Part shown: piece after piece, positions 18,288 to 25,630 of the stretch
Layout: each line of letters opens with the position of its first letter
How positions within the stretch are numbered: position 1 is the stretch's first letter
From: AC-32 sp963765785
GTDB taxonomy: Bacteria; Actinomycetota; Thermoleophilia; Gaiellales; Gaiellaceae
Direction: 5' to 3'
Assembly (NCBI GenBank): GCA_963765785.1
Contig: CAVXXW010000005.1
Location: 54,155 to 118,154, forward strand
Length of the DNA: 64,000 nucleotides
Program-made: the position numbers and the translations under genes
The notes under the pieces: generated by a model
Database searches by the model: none
What the model saw: only the letters and a program-made list of their open reading frames with translations
What the model was told of the DNA's origin: nothing

Positions 18288-19587
18288 GCGCTTCCGCCGC
18301 CTCGTGCTCGAGGCGCAGCGGTCGGGACGGCTGCCGAGCATCAGCTCGGCCGTCTTCCGCGGCAACGAGGTCGAGTGGAGCGACGCGCTCGGACTGGCGG
18401 ACGTCGAGGAACGCGTAGAGGCGACGCCGGAGACGCAGTACGCCTGCGCGTCGATCACGAAGACCTTCACCGCCGTCTCCATCCTCCAGCTCCGAGACGC
18501 GGGCAAGCTCGATCTCGAAGACCCGCTCTCGCGCCACCTGCCCGAGGCAGCGCACGGGACGCCGACGCTGCGGCTGCTGCTCTCGCACGCGTCCGGCCTG
18601 CAGCGCGAGCCCACCGGCGCGGTCTGGGAGACGCTGGAGTTCCCCGGCGAACAGGAGCTGCTCGAGCATCTCGGCGAGGCCGAGCAGGTGCTGCCGCCCT
18701 CGACCGCGTGGCACTACTCGAACCTCGCCTACGCGCTGCTCGGTCACGTCGTGACGCGCGTCTCCGGCCAGCAGTTCCACGACTACGTCCGCGAGCGCCT
18801 GTTCGGGCCTGTGGGACTCGAGCAGACGACGTGGGGGCCGGGCGGCACCGCCGCGCGGCCGTACTTCGTCGAGCCCTACTCCGATGCGGTCCGCCGCGAG
18901 CCGGTGCTCGAGCTGGGTGGGAAGGGCGGCGAGTCCGGTCTCTACAGCACGGCCGGCGACCTCGCGCGCTGGGGCTCGTTCCTCTGCGATCCGGACGAGT
19001 CCGTCCTGAAGGCCTCGTCCGCCGCGGAGCTGCACGACCTGCAGATCATGGCCGAGCCGGACTGGACGCTCGGTTGGGGGCTCGGGATCGAGCTCTGGCG
19101 CCGAGGCGAGCGCGTCTTTGGCGGCCACACCGGCGGCTTCCCGGGTTTCGTCTCGATCCTCGTCTACTCACGCTGCGACCGGATCGGGGCCGTTGTGCTG
19201 ACGAACTCCGGTAGCTGGGACTCGCTGAGCAAGACCGGCATCGACCTCGCGGAGGCCGCGCTCGAGGAGCTGCCGCCCGCGCTCGAGCCGTGGGTGCCCG
19301 AGGAGGCGCCGCCGGTGGAGATCGAGCCGCTGCTCGGCCGCTGGTGGTCGGAGGGCTCGGAGACGATCTTCAGCTGGAGGGACGGCAAGCTCGAGGCGCG
19401 GCTCGCCGGTGCCCCGGCGGAGCGGGCGCCGTCGGTGTTCGAGCCGGAGGCGGACGACCGGTACCGCGTCGTCTCCGGCCGCGAGCGCGGCGAGGTCCTC
19501 ACCGTCGTGCGCGACGGCGAAGGCGAGGTCGTGCGCCTCTACTGGGCGACGTACCCGTTCACGCGCGAGCCCGAGACCTTCGGCTAG
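18274..19587 (+). CDS. Serine beta-lactamase-like hydrolase (class C / D-aminopeptidase family)
   Basis: Penicillin-binding/beta-lactamase fold protein; the substrate cannot be told from sequence. 437 aa. Catalytic SITK at 60-63, YSN at 148-150 and the third motif HTGG at 285-288 are intact. A ~100-residue beta-rich C-terminal domain (from about 330) resembles those of family S12 enzymes. No signal peptide is visible, so it may be cytoplasmic, which argues for an esterase or peptidase rather than a secreted beta-lactamase. TTG start overlaps ltaE by 14 bp; GGGAG lies just before it. The stop interlocks with that of the converging cax gene in CTAG. Confidence 0.85.
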   Translation: MLPPERFRRLVLEAQRSGRLPSISSAVFRGNEVEWSDALGLADVEERVEATPETQYACASITKTFTAVSILQLRDAGKLDLEDPLSRHLPEAAHGTPTLRLLLSHASGLQREPTGAVWETLEFPGEQELLEHLGEAEQVLPPSTAWHYSNLAYALLGHVVTRVSGQQFHDYVRERLFGPVGLEQTTWGPGGTAARPYFVEPYSDAVRREPVLELGGKGGESGLYSTAGDLARWGSFLCDPDESVLKASSAAELHDLQIMAEPDWTLGWGLGIELWRRGERVFGGHTGGFPGFVSILVYSRCDRIGAVVLTNSGSWDSLSKTGIDLAEAALEELPPALEPWVPEEAPPVEIEPLLGRWWSEGSETIFSWRDGKLEARLAGAPAERAPSVFEPEADDRYRVVSGRERGEVLTVVRDGEGEVVRLYWATYPFTREPETFG

Positions 19588-20642
19588 CGGTCGCCGGCGG
19601 CGAGGAAGCCGAGCGCGACGCCTGCATAGACGGCGATGAGCAGCCACCCCTCCCAGCGCTTGGCGCGCCCGTCGGCCAGGAGCAGTGCGACGAGGGCCGC
19701 GGAGCCGCCCATCGCCGCGAGCTCGATTGGGCGGAACGAGAGCGGCAGGGCGGGGCGTATGAGCCACGAAAGCAGCGCGACCACCGGCGTGACGAGCAGC
19801 GCCACCTGGGCGCTCGACGATACGGCGATCTCGGTCGCGAGCGGGAGCTTCCCACGGTGCGCGATCACGATCGCGCCGCCGTGCTCCGCAGCGTTGCCGA
19901 CGATCGCGACGATCACCGCCGCGATGAAGAACTCCGAGAGACCCGCCGCCTCTGCGAAGCCGTGCAGGGAGTGCACGAGCGTCTCGCTGATCAGGGCGGT
20001 AACCACCGTCGCCGCGGCGAGCACGACGAGCGAGACCGGCAGCGACCAGCCGCCTGGTGTGGCTTCCTTGCCGCTTTCCTCGTGCAGGCGGGCGTGCCGT
20101 CGCAGCCCGCGGGTCGTTACGGCGAGGTAGAGCAAGAGGAGCACGACGGCGACCGGGATCGTCACGACCGCGAGCGAGTGCCGTTCGGGGTCGCCCGTCC
20201 AGCTGGGCACCGACGGGATTAGGAAGAGCGCCGAGGCCACGAGCACGAGCCCGAGCTGGACGAGCAGCGAGACGCGGTCGAGCGGCTTGCTGCCGCTGCG
20301 CTCGGTTCCGAAGAGGAGGGCTAACCCGAGCACGAGCAGGACGTTCGAGACGACGCTGCCCATCAGCGAGGCGCGCACGACGTTCGGCAGCGACGCGTTC
20401 ACCGCGAAGAGCGCGATGATCAGCTCGGGCGCGTTGCCGAAGCTCGCGTTCAGGAAGCCGCCGATCCCGGGCCCGGTGTGCTCGCCGGCGTGCTCGGTTG
20501 CCTCCCCGATCAGCCACGCGAGCGGGATGAGCGCTGCGGCTGCGACCACGAACAGCACGGTGTCGTCGACGTGGACGACATAGCGCAGGAAGAGCGTGAT
20601 GGGCGCCAGCACGAGCCCCGCCCAGAGGAGCTTGCGGCCCAC
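19584..20642 (-). CDS. cax: Calcium/proton antiporter (CaCA/CAX family)
   Basis: Membrane exchanger that exports Ca2+ against H+. 352 aa, about 11 helices in two homologous halves. The alpha-repeat signatures are GNAPELI (69-75) and GNAAEHG (249-255), with the ion-binding glutamates intact. GTG start 20642; a -10 box (TAGGCT) lies 6 nt upstream on the minus strand, so the mRNA is probably leaderless. It faces a HAD phosphatase gene across 19 bp. Confidence 0.93.
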   Translation of the reverse strand: MGRKLLWAGLVLAPITLFLRYVVHVDDTVLFVVAAAALIPLAWLIGEATEHAGEHTGPGIGGFLNASFGNAPELIIALFAVNASLPNVVRASLMGSVVSNVLLVLGLALLFGTERSGSKPLDRVSLLVQLGLVLVASALFLIPSVPSWTGDPERHSLAVVTIPVAVVLLLLYLAVTTRGLRRHARLHEESGKEATPGGWSLPVSLVVLAAATVVTALISETLVHSLHGFAEAAGLSEFFIAAVIVAIVGNAAEHGGAIVIAHRGKLPLATEIAVSSSAQVALLVTPVVALLSWLIRPALPLSFRPIELAAMGGSAALVALLLADGRAKRWEGWLLIAVYAGVALGFLAAGDR

Positions 20643-20647
20643 GTCGT

Positions 20648-20654
20648 TAGCCTA
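20648..20654. promoter_or_regulatory. Shared divergent promoter: overlapping -10 boxes for cax (-) and HAD gene (+)
   Basis: The 7-bp TAGCCTA carries TAGCCT on the plus strand (8 nt before the GTG at 20662) and TAGGCT on the minus strand (6 nt before the GTG at 20642). The two boxes are offset by one base. The whole gap is 19 bp. Confidence 0.6.
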
Positions 20655-20661
20655 ACGAGGA

Positions 20662-21372
20662 GTGCTGGAAGCAGTCCTCTTCGACTGGGGCGACACGCTG
20701 ATGCAGTTCGCGTACGCGCCCGAGCTGGTCGCCGCGGGTCACCGCGCCGGCCTCGCCGCGATCGGCCGCGAGGGCCCGCGGGAGCTGACAGAGCACTTCC
20801 GCGAGGAGTACGAGCCGCTCTTCTGGGTGCCGGGCACCATCGAGGAGATCGAATACCCGCAGCTCGTGCGACGACTCCTCGGCGACTTCGGCATCGTCGT
20901 CGACGAGGGCGAGCTCGACCGCTTCCTCGAGGCCGAGCACGACGCCTGGGAGCCTGCGCGCCAGCTCGCCGCGCACACGCGCCCGCTGCTCGAGGCGCTC
21001 CGCGAGCGCGGGCTCAAGCTCGGGCTCGTCTCGAACGCGTTCGACCCCGGCTGGCTGCTGCACCGCGACCTCGAGCACATGGGCCTCGCCGAACGGCTCG
21101 ACTTCAGCGTCTTCTCGTCGGAGGTCGGCATGCGCAAGCCGCACCCCGCGATCTTCGAGCGCGCGCTGGAGGCGCTCGGCGTCGAGCCGGAGCAGGCGCT
21201 GTTCGTCGGCGACCGGCTGTTCGAGGACATCCGCGGCGCGGCCGAGCTCGGGATGACCACGGTGCAGGCGCTCTGGTACCGGGCGGACGAGCACCCCGAC
21301 GGCGCCGAGCCGGACTACCAGGCGTTCACGCAGCTCGACGTCCTCAACGTCGCGCAGCGCCTGGCCGCCTAG
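20662..21372 (+). CDS. HAD-superfamily hydrolase (phosphatase)
   Basis: Haloacid dehalogenase-fold phosphatase; the substrate is unknown. 236 aa. Motif I is DWGDT at 8-12, where the usual DxD is D8-W-G-D11, so the nucleophile/acid pair is D8 and, by spacing, a one-residue variant of D+2. Motif II LVSNAF, motif III K in GMRKPHP, and motif IV FVGDRLFEDIRGA are clear. The helical cap lies between motifs I and II. GTG start with AGGAG immediately before it, but too close for a normal Shine-Dalgarno; a -10 box 8 nt upstream suggests a leaderless start. Confidence 0.85.
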   Translation: MLEAVLFDWGDTLMQFAYAPELVAAGHRAGLAAIGREGPRELTEHFREEYEPLFWVPGTIEEIEYPQLVRRLLGDFGIVVDEGELDRFLEAEHDAWEPARQLAAHTRPLLEALRERGLKLGLVSNAFDPGWLLHRDLEHMGLAERLDFSVFSSEVGMRKPHPAIFERALEALGVEPEQALFVGDRLFEDIRGAAELGMTTVQALWYRADEHPDGAEPDYQAFTQLDVLNVAQRLAA

Positions 21373-21441
21373 CGGCCTAGCCAGGAATTCGAGGCTTGTC
21401 AAGTCTTGCGGAGCGCGGTCTCCTGCACCCACAATCCGGTC

Positions 21442-21861
21442 ATGGAGACACGCGAGCAGGCGGCCGCCCAGCCGACCGAGCTTCCGCTCCGCCCTCAGGA
21501 CGAAGTCGAATGCCGCCGCTGCGGCGTCCACTGCGACAAGGTCGTGTACCCCGGTGCGTGCGTCGAGCGCGGGTGCCCGTTCGTCTACTCCTACGAGGAG
21601 TTCGGCCACTCGTATATGGGCTGCGTGATGCGCGTCTTCGAGGTCGAAATCGACTTCGACCTGCTGCGAGCGGCCGAGTCGACGCGTAGCGGGTTCGGCG
21701 CCGTGCGCGCGACGGCGCCGGCGCTGCCGATGTGCCGCGTCGAGGTAGAGGCGTGCTACGAGGGGCGGACCGAGGAGCTCGGCTGCGTCAACCCCGAGTT
21801 CCACGAGCTGCCGGTCGGTGAGCCGAGCTTCCGAGTGTTCGCACGCCTCGCGTCGTCGTAG
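21442..21861 (+). CDS. Conserved-looking small protein with N-terminal Cys-rich (zinc-ribbon-like) segment
   Basis: Function not recognised. 139 aa from ATG 21442. Cysteines cluster at the N-terminal third: CRRCGVHC, then GACVERGCPF, a spacing that suggests a metal site; two later cysteines lie in PMCRVEVEACY and one in LGCVNPEF. The rest is acidic with no helix. CACAAT ends 6 nt before ATG and could be a -10 box. An in-frame start at 21406 would add 12 residues. It stands alone between a HAD gene and the minus-strand endonuclease IV gene. Confidence 0.6.
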   Translation: METREQAAAQPTELPLRPQDEVECRRCGVHCDKVVYPGACVERGCPFVYSYEEFGHSYMGCVMRVFEVEIDFDLLRAAESTRSGFGAVRATAPALPMCRVEVEACYEGRTEELGCVNPEFHELPVGEPSFRVFARLASS

Positions 21862-21936
21862 CCCTGTCTCAACCGCGGTCGGCCCGGACGCGCGGGCACG
21901 GCCCGCACGTCCTCCAGACGGCATCGCAAGCGACGC

Positions 21937-22806
21937 CTAAGCGGATCTTCGCGATGATCGCTTCTTCGTAGCCTTCGCGTACAGCGTGCGCAGCTTCTTC
22001 ATCTGCTCCGCGTCCGGCCCGTGGCCGACGGTGCCCGGCACCTCCAACAGCGCCGGCAGCCCTTGCAGCTTCGGGTGGCCGAGGAAGACGGCCAGCTTCT
22101 CGCCCATCAGGCCCTCGCCGATGTTGTCGTGCCGGTCGCGGTTAGAGCCGAGGGGCGTCTTCGAGTCGTTGACGTGCAGGACGCGCAGGCGGTCGAGCCC
22201 GAACTCACGGTCGACCTCGTCGACGACGCGGTCCATCTCCGCGGGCTTCGTCACGTCGTAGCCGGAGGCGTAGAGGTGGCACGAGTCGAGACAGACGCCG
22301 AGCCGCGGGTGACGGTCGGCTGCCTGATAGAGCGTCGCCAGCTCTTCGAGCGAACGGCCTACTGTGTCGCCGGTCCCGGCCGCGTTCTCCATGCAGAGCC
22401 AGGTCGTCTCGTCACAGTGCTCGAGCACCTCATGCAGCGCGGGCACGACGCGCTCGACAGCGGCCTCGAAGCCGGAGCCAAGGTGCGAGCCGACGTGGAA
22501 GACGACGGCCTCGGCGCCGATCGCGCAGGCGGTGTCCACGGTCTTGCCGAGCGTCATGACGCTTTTCTCGTAGAAGTCGTCCTTCGGGCTCGCGAGGTTG
22601 ATCAGGTAGAGCGCGTGGATCGAGACGGCGCCGATGCCGAGTTCCTCGCGGCGGGCCTTGAAGGCCTCGAGGTCGGCCGGGTCGTGCTCGGGAAAGCGCC
22701 ACGTGCGCGGGCTCTGCGCGAAGAGCTGCACGGCGTCCATGCCGAACGCGTGCGCGTTGTCGAGTGCCTTCTTGATCCCGCCCGAGCAGTGGCCGCCGAG
22801 GAGCAC
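21937..22806 (-). CDS. nfo: Endonuclease IV (AP endonuclease)
   Basis: Zinc-dependent AP endonuclease that nicks 5' to abasic sites in base-excision repair. 289 aa. Zn-ligand segments in order: SIHALYLINLA, VFHVGSHLGSG, the Glu of LCMENAAGTGD, CLDSCHLYASGYD, HVNDSK, RHDNIGEG and LLEVPG. It ends in a Lys/Arg-rich tail. GTG start 22806, 10 bp after the stop of an AlkZ-like glycosylase gene, which makes a plausible two-gene repair unit. Confidence 0.94.
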   Translation of the reverse strand: MLLGGHCSGGIKKALDNAHAFGMDAVQLFAQSPRTWRFPEHDPADLEAFKARREELGIGAVSIHALYLINLASPKDDFYEKSVMTLGKTVDTACAIGAEAVVFHVGSHLGSGFEAAVERVVPALHEVLEHCDETTWLCMENAAGTGDTVGRSLEELATLYQAADRHPRLGVCLDSCHLYASGYDVTKPAEMDRVVDEVDREFGLDRLRVLHVNDSKTPLGSNRDRHDNIGEGLMGEKLAVFLGHPKLQGLPALLEVPGTVGHGPDAEQMKKLRTLYAKATKKRSSRRSA

Positions 22807-22813
22807 GCCGCCG

Positions 22814-22819
22814 ACGCTA
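22814..22819 (-). promoter_or_regulatory. Putative -10 box of nfo overlapping upstream stop codon
   Basis: On the minus strand TAGCGT starts with the TAG stop of the upstream glycosylase gene and ends 7 nt before the nfo GTG. Confidence 0.45.
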
Positions 22820-23836
22820 CCCGAGCCAGGCCTCGAGCCGGGCGGCTTCGTCCGCGAGCTCGCGCTTGGCCATGCGCGGGAGCGGTGCGAAGGCCTCCGT
22901 CACGACGCGGCCCTGCTCGACGCGCCAGATTCCGGCGACGTAGCCGTCGACGATGAAGGTCGGCTGGACGTCGGCGTTTTTGCGGACGATCAGCTTGCGG
23001 TACTCCTCGGGCAGGACGCGAGCCCGGTCGAGCAGGACGTTGTCGAACTTCGGGAGGAAGCGCACCGGCGCGGGCGTGTCGCCGGCGGGCCGCGGCGCGC
23101 GCGGAAGGTCGAGCAGCTGCCGCCCGCGGTCGTCGCGGAGGACGGCCAGCCCGTCGAGCAGGTGCGCGAAGTCGCCGACTTTCATCCCTGACCAGCCGGA
23201 GATCTCGGCCCGCGTCGCCGGCCCGAAAGCCGCGAGGTAGCGGCGGACGAGCTCCCGTCGCGCGGCCTCGCCGTCGACGTCGTCGTCCTCGATCGCGACG
23301 AAGCGCGGGTTGTGGATCGGCGAGCTCCAGAGGCTCGACTCCGGCGCATGCGCGATCCGCGCGCGGAGGCGGAGCGCATACCAGACGCCGTTGGTGTCGC
23401 CCGAGCCGACGCCGTGCTCCTCGAGGAGCCAGTCGAGCACCTCGGTGCGCGTCCGCGGCTCGGCCGTGAACGCCCGCAGCGCAGCGGTCACGCGGACGGC
23501 GTCGCGGTCGGCCTCCGGCGTGACCCAGGCGGGCGGCGCGACGTCGAGCGCCGCCGAGAAGAGCCCGTAGTCGGACGCCGAGACGACGTGGACGGTTCCG
23601 CGCATGAGCACGCCTCGCGCCGCCCTGCCGGAGATGAGCGCGCGCTCGAGCGACTCCCGCCGGAAGCCGTCGAGCCGCGACCAAAGTCCGATGTACGGCG
23701 CTGACCCGAGCTGTGCCTGCAGGCCGGCGAGGCGCTCGAGCGCCCTGGGTACCGGCAGCTTCGTCCGTCGGAGCAGCAGCTGGCGCGCGAGCGTCGCGCG
23801 GTTCAGGTCGCACTGAGTGAGGGCCCGGTCGGCCAC
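22817..23836 (-). CDS. Winged-helix (HTH_42) protein, AlkZ/AlkX-like DNA glycosylase
   Basis: Member of the HTH_42 family (E. coli YcaQ/AlkX, Streptomyces AlkZ), whose studied members excise bulky alkylated bases and unhook interstrand crosslinks. 339 aa. The catalytic Q-x-Q motif is visible as QAQ at 40-42 in GLQAQLGSAPY, and MRGTVHVVSASDY, FLPKFDNVLLDRARVLPEE and TFIVDGYVAGIWR are family segments. GTG start 23836 with a minus-strand -10 box 6 nt upstream. It is followed by endonuclease IV, the enzyme needed after a monofunctional glycosylase. Substrate is an inference. Confidence 0.82.
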   Translation of the reverse strand: MADRALTQCDLNRATLARQLLLRRTKLPVPRALERLAGLQAQLGSAPYIGLWSRLDGFRRESLERALISGRAARGVLMRGTVHVVSASDYGLFSAALDVAPPAWVTPEADRDAVRVTAALRAFTAEPRTRTEVLDWLLEEHGVGSGDTNGVWYALRLRARIAHAPESSLWSSPIHNPRFVAIEDDDVDGEAARRELVRRYLAAFGPATRAEISGWSGMKVGDFAHLLDGLAVLRDDRGRQLLDLPRAPRPAGDTPAPVRFLPKFDNVLLDRARVLPEEYRKLIVRKNADVQPTFIVDGYVAGIWRVEQGRVVTEAFAPLPRMAKRELADEAARLEAWLG

Positions 23837-23841
23837 GCCAG

Positions 23842-23848
23842 TACGCTA
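23842..23848. promoter_or_regulatory. Shared divergent promoter: overlapping -10 boxes for the glycosylase gene (-) and gltX (+)
   Basis: TACGCTA reads TACGCT on plus (6 nt before the gltX GTG) and TAGCGT on minus (6 nt before the GTG at 23836), offset by one base. The gap is 17 bp. Confidence 0.6.
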
Positions 23849-23853
23849 ACGAG

Positions 23854-25128
23854 GTGTCGGTGAAAGTCCGCTTCGCGCCCAGCCCGACCGGCTACCTACA
23901 CGTCGGCGGCGCTCACACGGCGCTCTTCAACTGGCTGTTCGCGCGCAACCAGGACGGCGAGTTCGGGCTGCGGATCGAGAACACGGACACGAGCCGCGAG
24001 GTGGCGGAGGCGGTCGACCAGATCCAGGGCACGCTCGCGTGGCTCGGGCTCGACCACGACGGCCCAGTCACGTTTCAGATGAACCGGATGGGCGAGGCGC
24101 AGGAGGCCGCGCGGCGCCTGGTCGACGAGGACAGGGCCTACGAGGACGAGGGCGCAATTCGGTTCCGGATGCCCGACGAGGGCGTCACTGCCTGGGACGA
24201 CATTGTGCTCGGGCGGATCGAGGTACCGAGCGGCGAGCTCGACGACCTGGTCATCGTCCGCTCGGACGGCCGGCCGACATACAACTTCGTCTCGCCGCTC
24301 GAGGATGCGCTCGACGGCATCACGCACGTGATCCGGGGCCAGGACCACGTCTCGAACACGCCAAAGCAGCTGCGGATCCTCGAGGCGCTCGGTGCCGAGC
24401 TACCGCGCTACGCGCACGTGCCGCTGCTGAACGGCCCGGACGGGCGCAAGCTCTCGAAGCGCCACGGCGCGATCACCGTCGAAGACTTCCGCGAGCAGGG
24501 CTACATCCCCGAGGCGTTCGTGAACTTCATGGCGCTGCTCGGCTGGAGCTACGACGACCGCACGGAAGTGATGAGCCGCGACGAGCTGGTCGAGCGCTTC
24601 ACGCTGGAGCGGGTCGGCAAGAGCCCGGGGGTGTTCGACTACGAGAAGCTGAGCCATCTGAACGGGCTCTACCTGCGCGCGCTGCCGCCGGAGGAGTACG
24701 CCGACCGCCTCGTCGCGTACCTGCGCGAGCGCGGCTACGAGTGGGACGAGCTGCTGATCCGCCGGGCAGCGCCGCTCGTCCAGGAGAAGATCGAGACGCT
24801 CGGCGCGTTCCCGGCGTTCGCGGGCTTCTTCTTCGCGCGCGTGGAGCCCGAGGGCGACGTCGACGGCCAGGTGCTCCCGGCCGCGGCGGAGACGCTCGCC
24901 GGGGTCGAGCCGTTCGACGCGGAGCAGATCGAGACGGCGCTCCGTGGGCTCGCCGAGCGCCTCGGGCTCAAGCCGCGCGAGGCGTTTCAGCCGATCCGTC
25001 TGGCGGTGACGGGCTCGAAGGTCTCGCCGGGCCTGTTCGAGTCGCTCGAGCTCCTCGGACGCGACGAGTCCCTGGCTCGGCTCGAGGGCAGCGGCCGAGG
25101 AGGGGCGAGCGGGTCGAGCGCCCGCTGA
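23854..25128 (+). CDS. gltX: Glutamyl-tRNA synthetase
   Basis: Class I aminoacyl-tRNA synthetase charging tRNA-Glu. 424 aa, shorter than the usual 460-490; the catalytic domain is complete and the C-terminal anticodon domain is compact. HIGH-like motif in GYLHVGGAHT (13-22), KLSKR (199-203) in place of KMSKS, and LRIENTDTSRE. No glnS is in the window although a tRNA-Gln is, so it may be a non-discriminating enzyme working with GatCAB (inference). GTG start, probably leaderless. A strong hairpin follows the stop. Confidence 0.94.
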   Translation: MSVKVRFAPSPTGYLHVGGAHTALFNWLFARNQDGEFGLRIENTDTSREVAEAVDQIQGTLAWLGLDHDGPVTFQMNRMGEAQEAARRLVDEDRAYEDEGAIRFRMPDEGVTAWDDIVLGRIEVPSGELDDLVIVRSDGRPTYNFVSPLEDALDGITHVIRGQDHVSNTPKQLRILEALGAELPRYAHVPLLNGPDGRKLSKRHGAITVEDFREQGYIPEAFVNFMALLGWSYDDRTEVMSRDELVERFTLERVGKSPGVFDYEKLSHLNGLYLRALPPEEYADRLVAYLRERGYEWDELLIRRAAPLVQEKIETLGAFPAFAGFFFARVEPEGDVDGQVLPAAAETLAGVEPFDAEQIETALRGLAERLGLKPREAFQPIRLAVTGSKVSPGLFESLELLGRDESLARLEGSGRGGASGSSAR

Positions 25129-25132
25129 AACG

Positions 25133-25170
25133 CAAGCCAGGCACGCCGCCGGAAAAGCGGCGTGGGCTTG
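25133..25170 (+). terminator. Hairpin terminator after gltX
   Basis: CAAGCC (25133-25138) and CACGCCGC (25142-25149) pair with GCGGCGTG (25157-25164) and GGCTTG (25165-25170). No clear U-tract follows, so termination is likely but not certain. Confidence 0.6.
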
Positions 25171-25196
25171 GGGAGGCCGTCCGCAAGACTTATCAT
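25168..25196 (+). promoter_or_regulatory. Promoter of the receiver-domain gene
   Basis: TTGGGG (25168-25173), 17-bp spacer, TATCAT (25191-25196), in an unusually AT-rich patch. It gives a short leader with GAGAGGG before the start. Confidence 0.5.
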
Positions 25197-25225
25197 TTCT
25201 GAGTAATAAACGGTCGAGAGGGAAA

Positions 25226-25618
25226 TTGGGTTACGGCGTGACCGCGACGGACTTTCACCTACGGGCCCCGACGATCCTTATCCTCGACGACGACGCGTCC
25301 CTGCGCCTCCTCTGTCGGGTCAACCTCGAGCTCGACGGATACAACGTCGTAGAGGCGCGAAGCGTGGCGGCGGCCGAGGAGGCGCTCGCGGCCGGAACGG
25401 TCGACCTCTTCCTGCTCGACGTCCACGTCGGCGCCGACGACGGGCTGGCGCTGATGCGGTCGCTGCGCGCACGCGACTACGGCGCGCCCGTCGTGATCTT
25501 CACCGGCAGCGCGATCCTCGACGCCCAGACGATCGCCGAGGCCGACGGAATCGTGCCCAAGCCGTTCCGCCTCGAGCAGCTGCTCGACGTCGTGCGTCGG
25601 CTCGCGCCGCACAGGTAG
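25226..25618 (+). CDS. Single-domain response regulator (CheY-like receiver)
   Basis: Stand-alone receiver with no output domain. 130 aa from TTG 25226 (GTG 25238 also possible). Acidic pocket DDD at 21-23, phospho-acceptor D65 in FLLDVHV, T93 in FTGS and K112 in VPKPF are all present. GAGAGGG lies 4 nt before the TTG. No histidine kinase is adjacent, so the partner is unknown. Stop TAG 25616-25618 forms the start of the next gene's -10 box. Confidence 0.88.
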   Translation: MGYGVTATDFHLRAPTILILDDDASLRLLCRVNLELDGYNVVEARSVAAAEEALAAGTVDLFLLDVHVGADDGLALMRSLRARDYGAPVVIFTGSAILDAQTIAEADGIVPKPFRLEQLLDVVRRLAPHR

Positions 25619-25621
25619 ATT
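25616..25621 (+). promoter_or_regulatory. Putative -10 box of the metallopeptidase gene, overlapping a stop codon
   Basis: TAGATT begins with the TAG stop of the receiver gene and ends 9 nt before the ATG at 25631. Confidence 0.4.
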
Positions 25622-25630
25622 CCGGCGCTT

